A DNA stretch of 64,000 nt, from assembly GCA_001557505.1 (NCBI GenBank), contig LSAX01000009.1, positions 124,001 to 188,000 of the forward strand. Reading direction: 5' to 3'. Every line of letters starts with the position of its first letter. The first letter of the stretch is position 1. The notes beneath the pieces were generated by a model. That model saw only the letters and a list, made by a program, of their open reading frames with translations, was not told the origin of the DNA and ran no database searches. Both the position numbers and the translations under genes were made by a program. This document shows, piece by piece, positions 21,501 through 34,060 of this stretch. Origin of the DNA: Reticulascus tulasneorum (taxonomy: Eukaryota; Ascomycota; Sordariomycetes; Glomerellales; Reticulascaceae).

Positions 21501-24500
21501 GTATTATGATAGACAGTTGACAGCGGAGACACTGATGACGATACCTCGGATACCATGGGCAAGTCCTGGCAAACGGGGGCGGCGGGTCGTTGGTTGTTAA
21601 GTGCAGTATTACCATAAACCGACGTGACACAGCTGTGGTGCGAACGCTCATTCCTGAACAGCCGTCTGTCGCCTCATCGCATAAAATGGCAGCTCTCGGG
21701 AGTTGCATTGGATGCTCTCATTTGCTGCTGAACAGGAAACAAGTGGGCAGCATCGGACTCAATGCCCCCAACCGTCTCTTCTCGAATGCCGCTGGGTTTG
21801 TTACAGCCTATGGGATAGTCTTGATCCCGGATTGCGAGACACTTGCAATTCCGGCGGCCGAGGAAAATGGAAGAAAGGACAATGTGCAAACGTAAGTTTC
21901 CGCAGCGGTTGCACCCTGCCTCAATCAAAAACGCAAAGATGAGCGTCGTACATACGGACACTCGGGTTGTAAGGTCGTAGTCAGGGGCTGAAGAGTGAGG
22001 GAGAGAGTGTGCATGCCCGTCCTAGAGAAACATCCGCGTCCAGGCGTCGAAACAAGTATTATAGGCAAGGATTAGAGAAAGAACAGACCGACCGAAAGGC
22101 CATGCCACTCCCCTCGCCGTGGCTAATTTTGCGTCCATCATCTGTATGAATTCCTTGTTTCTAGCCGGGGCTGGGAATTTCGACGCTCCGCGTCCCTTTA
22201 CTATATCATGAGCCATATTACGAATTACATCCAGACCCCTTCTGCAGGATGCAGAGACGCACGGTCTGAGAAGATACTCTGAGCATGGCAGCTGCAGCAT
22301 TAGCAGGCTGAGAAATGCCTGTCATACAATAATAGTAGACTTTTACTTGCCCTTACCGAAAAGCAGACGGCAACCGTCCCCTGACACCGGATAGCTTGTC
22401 ACTTGTCTTGCATTAAAGGGCGACATTGGAAATCTGATGCAACTTGCTGGAACCACAATCTGGCGAGTGCCGATCACCCTTCGAGACTGTCGTCCTACAA
22501 CCTAGGTAGTACTTGGACCGTTTACGTTCATTCAAGTTCATTATGCCAGAGGCGAAGAAACACGGGGCTTAACATCGTAGAATGGACCGGGAATCCCCAC
22601 CCACAAGCCAGTAACATGCAGAAGTAGATATCATTGGCCTGTCACAGATGCATACTGAGCGAACAAGTTGAAGAAATGACGAAGGCGTGGCGGTGATCGG
22701 GAGAGACATGGTCGCTGGATACACGGGTCTAACCACCTATGTAGGTGCGCAAGCTCTATCGAACTGCACCGGGTTGTGGGCGGTAGCAGTGGCTATCTTG
22801 GGCACAATCTATTATCAGCAGACGCCGGATAAATGGGGGACTGTTGCGGTATGCCGGGCTCACTCCTTGACCGTACAGTCTCGGTTTGGGGGGTTTGAAA
22901 AGCAACTGCAAAATGAGAGGCATGATTGGCACATGCAACGAGTCTCCCTTTCGGCGGCAGGACGGAAGAAGTTTGGTGAGGTATGGTTGCAATATCGGTG
23001 ATGGTGTCCAACACTCCCTGAGGCACAAGGAACAGGCATTCCCGCGATGGAAGAATGACTGGCACATCCCCACCCCCCTAAGGTAGCCAAGGATATGCAC
23101 GTGAGAGGCATCGCGGGCATGGATCCTTGAACTTCGTAAGTCCGTCCTCTTGAAGCGATCTAGGTGACGCCCAGAAATCATGCATCATGGCTGGCTGGAT
23201 GGGGTCATGGGCTACGCTGTTGCGCTCGCCAGTCGGGGCGTGAAACCGGCCGGCCCACTATTTCGTTCGAGATGAATATGATAGCTTCGCAGCGCGGTGC
23301 GTCAACCTATGATCGGCAGGCCACCGAGACAGCGATTAGAAGTGATGAGAAGCAGCCGACTGACTCCTTCTCATGCAGCCAGAACCCAGCTTTCGCCCAG
23401 CCAAGGGATAGAGGTAGGGCCAACATGTAGACTCGTGGCGGGAGGGCCAATCAGGGACTGGTATAGGGGGGAAGGGGTGAGGTTGACTTTGCGAGCTGGG
23501 GCATCGGCACCAACTTTAATTGATACGCGAAGGAAGCACTTGGCCAGGGCGCGGGTTCGATACACACGAGACGAGACACGCCTGTCGACATACATAGTAC
23601 GTAGAGTATAGTCGGTGATGTGGTGAATCAATCCATGCTAACACGCGCTTTGCCTTGGCTTGCCTGACCTGACCCAACCTACCTTGACCCTTCTGCATGC
23701 CTGCTTGCCTGCCTGCCTTCTACGGTAGGATGCAGCGGCAATCAAAGGAAGGGGGGGTGCGGCTTGCCCTCGTCAGGCTGGAGCACCGAAACGGCTTGCA
23801 GGATGGAGTTTGACGAATAGTGGATGTATCCATGGCATGTTGTATGATGTCTGTACTGTAGTATGATAATTTGAGTTATGTGGTGGAAGCGAAGGATATG
23901 GCTAACATTGAAAATTCCAACCACGAGCACCACCCCCCCATCTTCCCCGTCTCCACTCAAGAGCCCAGTGTGAAGTGGGGGCCGAACTCAACACTGAAGA
24001 AGATGGGAACCTTTTTACTCTTTGCAGCCCAGTCCTGCCTGGCACCACAATTGGTAGGTACCTACGTACATACAGATTACTTACAGTACATACCGCACAT
24101 ATATTTAAAGTTACTTGAATTTGGTAGACAGACAGGGTAGATTATTCGTGGTTACCCACCTTCAGGCTGAGTTTGGACTTAGATTCCAGTGCCTCCGTCT
24201 TTAGTGGCCTCCTATGCAATTCAGGTTGTTCTTACGGTGGGTGGAGCCGCCCCAGGCTATGCACATCTGACCACCTAACGGAGACCCGATAGTGAACCCG
24301 GTGGTGCTATTAATGGTGGACGGGACCAGCTAAGTTTTTTAGTGGCTTTCGCTCAACAATTGGGGAGCCCGCCCGCTGTGCATGCCAACTTAGCATCACC
24401 TCATCAGCATTGCCCGAACCTCAACCCGGGGCAACTTACAGTGGAACGAGCAGAGTTGATGATACTCTGAACGGGGTTGCTTACTCTTTTGTCGGCCAAA

Positions 24501-27500
24501 TTAGGGCCTCACGTAAGTACATACACAGGCGCGCTGCATACAGCTGAATGCCGACTTGGGCGATGATCAGCTCTGGTGTTTTTTGCCCCGAAAACTTACA
24601 CACTACCACACTTGGCAGCCTCCCCCTTGGGTTGGTTTCATTAGAAGAGCAGCTCCAGAAAAATGTGACAGTCAGCTGGGATAATTGACTGCCGCTCTCC
24701 TCTCGTCAAGACTCCCATCTCGTCTGTGCTCGATCCGGAATGGCGCCCTTCAATGAGAGAGGGTCGTCTGAGGTGCCTTCCTATCCGTGTCATCAGGCTC
24801 TGCCTTGGACATTCAATCTCCACCACTCTAGTCGTTCGTGTTATATCCACGCGAGCAAGGGCAACAAAGATTAGCAAAGATTGCAGCCAGCCAGGAATCT
24901 ACTTGCAGATGAACCCCGATGATCTTCGTTCAGGGTAGGTTTCGGCTTCGACATTCCACGCTTCCACATCGCTCTACATGCCACTAAGCGACCGCCCAAT
25001 CACACCGATGCCCGGTTGGTAGAGACAAAAGTCACCTTTGGAGATTAAGTGTGCTGCACCAGGAAGTTAACTTGCAGGCCTGCTTGGGATGCCGCTTGCG
25101 AACTCGATGATCACAGGTCGCACTGTGCAGCGTCGAGCGCGCCTTACCAGGGATGGATGGGGGGTGGACGGCATCTTGGGGTGGCTGGCTTCCCAGGCTC
25201 AGGCACCCCACGACTTGCTCCAAAGACCCACGAGTGGCCCGTGGCGAAACGCATGGCGCCCATCCCGCAAGTCGAGCAGCAGCTTTTCTTGATGGGCTAG
25301 GCAGTCCGGCCTGGCGCTATTTGCATATCTAGCCCAGCGTCAAGCAGCCGATCTTGTCATGTTGCAAGAGCTCCGGTGCCAGAAGCCTCTTCTCCGTAAG
25401 CCCCCAGGCCCCGGAGTCCAGAATAGGGGCACCCTCCCCCATCCACCCCTCGAATGGGGTGTACCAAACCCTCCCATGATCCAAGAAGCAACGAATTACG
25501 AGTCATGATGAACACCAGGGTCGACAGCCAGATCAGAGTCCAGTCACGCCTGGCAACCTCAGCTGCGGGTTCGTGACCGAAACTTCATCAACCCCCAGCA
25601 GTATCCGCGCCCCCTCATGAATTCCAAAAAGAGACTCTCTAAAATTCAGGTCATGGAGCGAGGGTTTTGTTGAATGCAAGCTAGCAGCCTCGTGACTAAA
25701 ATTGTTGCCGAACGTCGGTCCTCGATGCGCGCTACCGATAGTACTTGGTGCGATATTTTTTGGCTTGCTGTGTGTGCAACTCGCTTCTCAGTCTCCATCC
25801 TCAGTACAAAGTAACACTATGATAGGGTGGCTTCAGCCTGGAGAAAGTCAGGCTTCATCTGTAGCGACAGGATCTTCAAAATAATTATGGATCTTCCGTC
25901 TCATCCTTTACGGTCACTAGGACGGAACCTACGGAGGACTCCGGCACCTCTTTGTTGACCCTTGACTTTCTGGGGGACTTTCGAGCAGCTAACATTTCTT
26001 TCATGATCTTCCCCCGTTTGGTATGCTGCATGGGCATTAAATGGAAGCCGCACCTGATTGGCCGGGTCCCAATGATTCAGGTAGCTGGCATCATGCCCAG
26101 CCCGTCCGCAAAATTCAATATTCTCACTCCCCTTTCCGGAACCCTTCGCAGTGCAGACTCCCGCTGATGCGGCCTACATACACATGTCGAAAACTCCCCA
26201 ACCAATCATCCGGGGCTTGCATGTTGCCAGTGGTTTAGTGGCCTGTACTTGCAGCAGTGCGGCCTTTTTGCCACAACGCCAAAAGAGGCAGGATTACACA
26301 CTACCAAACGAGTATCTGTGCGAAGGTTCCATATGTGGTGGAGGTTTCCCATAGTCCAATCGTTCTCTGATATCAAACATCGATCATTTCATGGACCTAG
26401 GCAACTTACGTGGAGCATGCAGGTAAGAGGTTGATTTGCCCCATGCTCCAGCCCGCGGAACGACATGGCTGTCATCATCAGACGTACGACGTAAGCCCGC
26501 CCATTGTCCCTCCTCGGATGATCCTGATGCGGCAAGGACACACAATCCATGCCGCGATATCCAGATGTGCACATTTTCTTACAAAGTAGACTCCCAAGTC
26601 AAACGCCATCTCTTACACCGCCAGTGATCAAGAGGCGCTGGATGGCATATTCCATCCACGGCTTTGACGGCCAGACTCGGTATGCACCATGCCATCCACA
26701 GAGCCACGCGCCTTGACTGGCTGCTTTCCCCCCTAGGGCCTTTGGGGGATTTGACCCTGAGGCTTCTGAAAGTCTATCAAAATACTGCGGGGCGTGATGC
26801 CTTGAGCCTCGTTCCAGCCCCTCCATCCAACATTTGAGATATGTGGAGCCACGATTTCAATCATCCCCCAGTCCAATGGAGGCTCGTATCTTTCTCTGCG
26901 CCTCCCGGCCAAATTCATGTCGATGCCCATAGTTCTTGGATATAGGTCGGCACCATACAAGTCAAACCGAGTCTAGATCACTTGAGCATGTCGCAGAGAA
27001 TCTTGATTGTGGTCCCATTGATTGCAGATTGAGGAGGAGTATATCAAAAAGTGCTAGGTTGTCCCACCACTCTTTCGAAGTGCCACCACACATTTCTGTG
27101 GGCTACCAACCACACACACACCAACAAACTTGGCTAGCCGAGCAAGCCACATGGATGGTCGCAGGCAGCGTAACGCTGTGCCGGATATCAAAATAAAAAA
27201 ATTGTGATTGCGTGTTTGACCCAGGCGAGACAAGTACCTTACTGCATATGAAGGGGCAGACCGCATGATGACCGCGAGGGGGGAGGCATGAGTTATCGCC
27301 TTGCCTGGCTCAAGCCCCATTGGACACCAGGTATCGTGTTACGCCCCCAACAAGATCATGAATTCGGCAAACTGGACAAAAGGTTTGTCTGGACGCCCTT
27401 TTCGTGCCGGGCTCAGAGAAGTGTGGCTTGGACCGTTGTTGGATCTGTACCTTCTCTGGTCGGTGTCCGCGCGAGCCCAGCGCCCATACATTTTCGATAT

Positions 27501-30500
27501 CCCCCATTCCGGGATGCCCTGGACCGGGGGGAGGGGGGATTACATGCCACATTTTTCGACCAACTCACACACTGTCGGCTTGATCCACGCACTCTAACAG
27601 AGGGGCGACACGCAGCCAATGGAAACGTAGGACGACGGATGTCGCGGTGATTTCCCAGCAGTGGAAAACGGCCGCCAAGTCGATAGATTCAGCATCTTCA
27701 CAAGGTTAGGTTAGCTGGTTAGGGATATCGCCCGCTTTTCCTCATTGAATGGCCCCTACAATTCGTGGGACTTTCAAGACAGATCCGGAGAGGCTCCGAG
27801 AAATGCCATACAAATGATAGCACATTCCATGTTGCATGGCACAGCCCTTCTCTCATGCACTATCAATTTTGGTGACCTCAGCGAAACAAGACTCCCGATG
27901 ATTAAAGCGGCCCCCCCCCTTCTTTGATGGCGGTCACTCTTGCCCGGCTCGCTCTGTTTCCCGTAACTTATGTAATGGGGAATTCTCCAGTTTTTCATCA
28001 GGAATGGGGGGTTATGGTTGGCTTCGCTGGGGGAAGTCTGTCGGAGCTTCGTTTGGAACTGGAAGGAGCGGAAAACAGATGCAATCCTACTACGTAGTAA
28101 TAAAGCAAACCTGCTTTTCGTACTGAGCAGGTTAAGTTAGTACGAAGTGGTATTGAAGAAATAAAGTAATACGCCGCAGCACGTAGTAGGGAAGGTTCAG
28201 GTAGGTCAGCACCAAAGTAGTAAGTAACATATGTTTGGTTTAGGTTGTTATTAGTGGCCCCTCTTTTTCTCAGGGCGCTGCCATCTCCTCCTCCTCCTCG
28301 TGATGGGAGGATTGGATTTGCCCGATTGAATTCGCTCTTGTCATCTCGCGGATCTGTTTCTGTCCAGCCGAGCCCAGCCCAGCCTCAGTCTCTCTTTTGT
28401 TCCCCCTTCTAAGCTGGGTCTCTTCCTCTCACACAAGTCGGTCTCAGACCACATCCACAGAAAGAATGTGACGCTATTCATTCAACACACCTCCCCTCGA
28501 AAGGCTCCTGCTACACCAGGAATACGGACCGGGCGGACGTCTGGATGCTCTGTCAATGATGATCCCTGCATGGCTTGTTCCCCCCTCCCCCCATCATGGC
28601 GCCGGGTTTTCCTTCGGCTCTTGGGGGATATCTGGAACTGGGTTGAAAATGGACTTGGGCGACACACTGACTGGGCTGGGTTGACTGGGTTCACTCCCCT
28701 TGGTGCCTCTTTTTTTTCATCGCTCGTATCTAAAGTACCTACTTACGAGTTGAGCCCATCGAAATCCCCCCCATGCCCGGACTGTTACGGCGTTGCAGAC
28801 GCACCCTCGGCCCCTCCTTTCTATTTGTTTCTGGCCCCAACAAAGCGAGAGAGTCTCTCGCGGATTGATGAAAGCCTTGCCGCAACTGGTCCATCCTCCC
28901 CCCTTGGACCCTCCCTCCCTGCCATGTCACTGATGGCACGGATTAATTTTGGTCATACCTCACAGAAGCACTCTCCCCTCGGCTTCGCCCTGGCCCGTTT
29001 CCTACACTTGACGTCTAGGAACACGTACCTCAAATTAAAACCTCGTGCCGCCCTGGAATTGGTGGAGACCGGGCATGACTGGGCTCACTGCAGCATGGGA
29101 AAAGGGTCCGGTTCTTCCTTCAGCCATGATTTCTCGTCCCCATTGTACCGTCTTCACGGTGTGCAACACTGTAAGGCCGGTTTGCCCCCCTTCTATGCTC
29201 AGCGTCTCTCTCGTTCCCGCCCATCGCCAGTTACCCGCTATCCCATGCGCAATCTCATCCCATGCCATGCCCCATTCCCCCCCTCGCCCGCGCCAGTCCA
29301 CCCACACATTCCATTCGGCCGCCTGGCTGATACTGCTGCTTTCGTGTTACGTACCTATGACTGCTGCATGGAGAAACAGAAGCCCAATGCAGTGACCACC
29401 ACCACGGATCAATCACCCCATCGCCTTGGCTACCGGGCACAGGAGGCAACTGACGACGCATCGTGTGGGTTGTGCATGGAGACAAACAGAAAGAAAAGAA
29501 AGACAGCGGAGCTCAGCAACAGTAGTACATAAACTGATACATGTCTGGTAGGCTGCTTGATACATATTTCGACCTCTTATTTCTTCCTATGGTAGGTAGT
29601 CTAAGCAGGGCCGGCCATTGAATATGAATCGTGAAAGTACAACTACCGTGGTTGTGGATGGGATATGATATGCATACATATCAAGATCGCCTCTCTTCGA
29701 AGGCCTGTATTAAGTATGTACAGTGTACGGATTCGGCCAGGCTGGGATGCAATGCGCGGCGAAGTAGTCCGTACGTACCTTTCAATCAGCATGGCGTTTG
29801 TTGTATTGAATGTACTCTAATGCTCCCTTTGCAATTTCCTATCTGTTTCCAGATGCCTCAAGGCGATCCAATGTCACTTTTGGCCATTCTATTTCGGGTC
29901 GACAAAGACCGTTGCGAGCCTGCGAGGCTCCTTGTCCTTCTGCCTGGCGGCCACCATTGAATTTTCGGACAAGGGGCCAGCACCAAGTTGCCTCTGAATC
30001 CTTGTCATAAGCCTGATGGCAATATCACCAAGGGTGCCGCTTCCCATGGGTTCGAGGGCTTGGAGGGTTGGAAGGGGGTGGGTGCTTGGGGCTTGTGAGC
30101 CATTAGTGGACGCGCCCGCCCAGACGGTCCAGCAGGTAAAGCAAGCAGGCAAGCAGGCGGAAAGTAGTTCCATACGGTCCACGGTGCCATCAGCAGCCGT
30201 GCTTAGTGTGGCAGAACTGCGCACCAAGCCTGGTCCCCACCCCTTTCGCAGTGGGCAAAGTATTAGATGTAATGTTTTAGCTGGGCACACATCCTGTGGG
30301 ATGCCGACAAAAGGGTGACATGAAAGACATGGGACATGGGGTGGGGTGGGCTAGGAGGGGGATGAGAAAGGGAAGAGAAAAAAACCCACGTTCCTCACAA
30401 GGTATAAGCGAGGAATTTCATGGCGGCAATCATTGGGGGATGGGAGGTTCCCATATCCGGCCGGGCCTAGTCAGTACGGTACAGTAGTAGGTATGTACAT

Positions 30501-31872
30501 ATGGTTGTGAGTCCTGTGTGTATCGTATGCGAAAACCCACCTGCAATTCAAGCCCATGCTGGCTGCTGCCATTTCTGATCTAGCAAGGTACTTTAAAGTT
30601 CGTACATTGAAGCCGCGTCACTGTGGAGAAATACTTGGCTCCTCAGTACATCCACATGTCTGCCTCCGGACAGATAATTAGATGCCTCGCCTGTCTTGTT
30701 ACGGTCGGTTCCCCTGGGCTGCCCAGGACCTTAGCTCGTAAAGTGCCTCACGGTAGGTACATTTTATGGTCGGGGTGTGCTTGACGTACTGTACCGACCA
30801 ACTGACCGACCGACCTATTAAGTATGGGATGTAATTATGGGGTGGATGCTGCTGCAAAATGTGTGTACGTATGTACATACATAGGTACGATATGTATGCA
30901 CCTCAGGTTGCTAGGTAAGGTAGTCCAAGATGGGCTAGCCCCCCCAGGCTGGCACTGGATCCAGTGGCTGCTCCCCTGGGATTGACGACCCTAAGAAACA
31001 ACCACTCAGGTGCCACCCCACCAAACTAACACTGACCCCGGTACACCCAGAACCAGAGACAAGCCCGAGAGAGTGAGGAGAGGCCGAGAAAAGAAGTGAG
31101 CGACCTGAGAGTCGTTCCCGAACAACGACGACGCAACCACAACATCCAAAAATGTCCTTTTTAGATTATACTTAATTCTGGCACTCGTCCTTCCATGCCT
31201 CTCCCATGGCTTTCAATTGACCTGTTCTGTCCTCCCCCCCCCCCCCCCCCCCCCCCCCCCACCGACCTGCTCCTTCTCTCCGATACGAACCGTCCTTTCT
31301 CGACCCGTGGGCAGCTTCTCGGTCATTCTCCGATTGTCGTGGAGAAAGCTATTCGACGTACGGCTCTCTGACTACTAGTTAGCATAACCACCACCACCGC
31401 GACCACCACTACTATTGCCAACTCCTCCCCACCCCCCAAACAGCCCATACAAACGACCACTTGCCTGATTCACTGTCGGTGACGAGTTCCCTCGGCAGGA
31501 ATACAAAAAAGCAACCTGTCATGGCCGTGTGGTGAAGGGGAGAAACTTAATCTGCAGGAAGTTGTTGCTGAGGAGGAAACAAGACGTCACAAGAAGGAAT
31601 CCACGGTTGGGCATTTGGTTGCCCCGTCCTGGCTTGCCCGGTTGAGTGAAGGTGGAATCGATATCGAAATCGTACCTGGCTGGCACCACGTTCGGCAATA
31701 CTTAGATCTGGAAGCTACTGCTGCTGTCTACGTTCTCACTTAGACCTCGACACTTCAGCCTAGCATTCCCTATTCTTCCTCCTCCTCCCCCCCACGTCTA
31801 AACTTTCTGCCTCTCCACAATTCACCACCCTTGGTCCGCCCTCGACTATCTTCCCGTCCTCTACCTGTTCCG
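18539..31872. other. 13.3-kb stretch without a supported gene
   Basis: Between the P450 start (-) and the cyclin gene (+). Open frames are short, overlap on many frames and show no family motifs. The longest, 354 codons at 28468-29532 (+), begins at GTG, is rich in Pro and Ser, and lies in C-rich DNA; I read it as chance. I found no transposase, reverse transcriptase, tRNA or long tandem array by eye. Recurring short tracts based on GTAGGTA/TACATAC occur near 24055, 28080-28230, 30480 and 30760-30920. The right end (about 30.9-31.9 kb), with pyrimidine-rich DNA and a C27 run, is probably promoter and 5' leader of the cyclin gene. Confidence 0.55.
31234..31260 (+). repeat. Poly-C tract, 27 C
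   Basis: An uninterrupted run of 27 C, 613 bp before the first in-frame ATG of the cyclin gene. Such a run is rare in fungal DNA and prone to length change; its length in the assembly may also be imprecise. Confidence 0.9.
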
Positions 31873-34060
31873 ATGTGTTCGACTGCTCTACCTTCGAACT
31901 TCCTCAACCTCCCTCTCTCTCCTGCACATCCGTCGTGCAGACAGAGCCATCGATTCCCCCCACAATCTCGACTGCTCCACGAGCAGAAGGATCACCGACT
32001 CGCTCCCCTAGTAGAAGCTGCTCTTGGCCGGAGCGGGCTTCGAACACCCCCGACCGAAGACATGAGCACCACCTACCAAGCACCGCATATCGCGACCTAC
32101 GATAGTCATGTCCTTTCGTCGTACCCCTCTGCCCTCGCTCAGGTAAACCGATCCAACGCAGCCCTGAGCGAGGCCGCACGAACGTCACAATACACTCGAT
32201 ACCCACAGCAAATGCACTCCTACCCCCAAAGTCAACCACGAAACCCTGCCTCCGGAGTTAGTCAATATTCTTCAACTTCAAGACACTCTACACGACCCTC
32301 CACCCCTACGTCAGAGAGCAACATGGGCTCACAAGCAGATGGCAATGCGTCGAGAAGAGGATCTGCGGCTCTGGTGCTCCACAGCCTGCAGATTCCTACC
32401 TGTATCAGCCCCAAGGGGGGCAATTTGGCGGATTTCGCGGCCCAGGTTAGTAACCGGTCCTGTCAAACTCAGAACATGGGGTCTTAGGGCTAACCGTGGT
32501 TTAGATAACCTGTCTTTTCTGGTTCGAGTCCATGGACACGCTGCGAGCGGCGGAGAATATCCGATCACGACCCCCCACCTCAACCGTGGCACGGCTCACG
32601 AAATATGCTTTCCCTTATACTCAGTTTAAGAAGTGGGCATATAGTGTACTTTCTACAACCCAGGTGACTCAGAATGTGATCTTATTGGCACTCCTGTTCA
32701 TCTACCGACTGAAAACGACGAATCCCGCGGTCAAGGGTCGATCAGGTAGCGAGTACCGTCTCCTGACCGTTGCCCTCATGCTAGGCAACAAGTGTAAGTG
32801 AAAGCACCAGCTTGAACGCCCTGTTTCTGCGGCTGACTGAGTGTACTAGTTTTGGATGACAACACTTATACCAACAAGACGTGGGCCGAGGTGTCCGGAA
32901 TCTCAGTGCAGGAGATCCACGTAATGGAGGTAGAATTTCTCAGCAACATGCGATACAGCCTGCTGGCCACAAAACAGGAGTGGGAGGAGTGGCTGGTGAA
33001 GCTGGCGTGCTTCTCGGAATATTACGAACGGGCCCAGAAGCAACCGACGTCTCCAATTGCGATCTCCTCGCCGACGAATAAGGCGTTCAACTCTCCACTG
33101 CTCTCACCTACTGGAGTTCTCCAGACTGCTCCTGCCATCACTCCATTGACTCCTTCTGCGACGACGATTTACTCACCGAGCTCGGTTATGCAGCCAAACG
33201 GACAAAACTGGCCAATATCATTCCACAACACGCCTGCCGTATCTCCCTTGTCTGGCAAGGCATATGTTGGCTTTAATGGAGCCAGAAAGAGAGGCCCGGA
33301 AGAAGACCCAACTGAACCACCGGCGAAGCGACTTTCTCGGCAGCCCCCAGGCATGCATTCGGGCAATGCTCGCCCCTCGAGCGTGGTTGAGCCCCTGAGA
33401 CTTCCGGTCCCAAATCTCAGTTTGAACACCAACCCTCCGACAACGCAGGTTCAGTATCCGGCGCCCAATGCCTTTGCGACACAGTCTCACCTTTCTCTCC
33501 CACCCCTGGTGCCTGGTGTCCGGGCAATGGCTACCGTGTATCAGCCAGCACCGGCGGCGTCTACGCCAGTATCCCAGCTCTCTATCGCTGCCACCTCCGG
33601 CCCATCTATGCAGCAGGTATCATTCGCACCCGTTGGCATGCCAAACCATCCTGCCATGGGATACGGCACGCCGACTAAGCGACACAGTCCTGGCACTCTC
33701 TCTGCGTACGCTTCCTCTCCAATGGCCGAGCAATTCCCAGGAGGATCCGCCATGCACACGCCAATGTCGCACACTCCCATCTCCCACTCGCCTGGTGTGT
33801 ACCTACAACAACGATCGAGCCCATACAAGCCGATTCGACATGTCAACACTCTTCTCTACCCTCCACCGTCGGCATCTCTTCACGAGTACCACCTCTCGGT
33901 GCCCGCGCCACAGATGCACTATCAACCTTTGGGACGGCGTAACGATTTACGCACAGGTGTGGTACCGGAGTTCATGGTCCTGCCATTTAGAGCTGGGGCT
34001 CACGGTCAGGGCCAGGGCCAACTACCACAGGGACACGCACACGGTCACTACCCGAACTAG
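31873..34060 (+). CDS. Pho80/Clg1-type cyclin (Pcl family)
   Basis: Cyclin partner of a Pho85-like kinase (family knowledge). Three exons (31873-32445, 32505-32793, 32850-34060; introns 59 and 56 bp) give 690 aa. The start at 31873 is the first in-frame ATG; a second at 32062 (MSTTYQAPH) is also possible and would give 627 aa. The cyclin core begins with CISPKGGNLADFAAQ and runs over intron 1 into ITCLFWFES, then LTKYAFPYTQFKKWAYSVL, TQNVILLALLFIYRLK, LMLGNKFLDDNTYTNKTWAE (over intron 2) and IHVMEVEFLSNMRYSL, about residues 180-330. The rest is a long Pro/Ser/Gln/Tyr-rich tail of low complexity (VSPLSGK, HTPMSHTPISHSP repeats) with many SP/TP sites that could be phosphorylated by CDKs (inference). 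A PPAKRLSRQ stretch may be a nuclear signal. Confidence 0.93.

Noticed and set aside
23540..23575. GGGTTCGATAC, similar to a tRNA B box
   Set aside because: No matching A box or acceptor-stem pairing could be found at the right distance.
28468..29532. 354-codon open frame on + in the gene desert
   Set aside because: It begins with GTG, has no ATG near the 5' end, no domain, and a Pro/Ser/His-rich composition that follows the C-rich DNA. Overlapping open frames occur on the other strand. I read it as chance.
18539..31872. Idea that the gene desert is part of a secondary-metabolite cluster with the P450
   Set aside because: No PKS, NRPS, terpene cyclase, transporter or cluster regulator can be seen on either strand.
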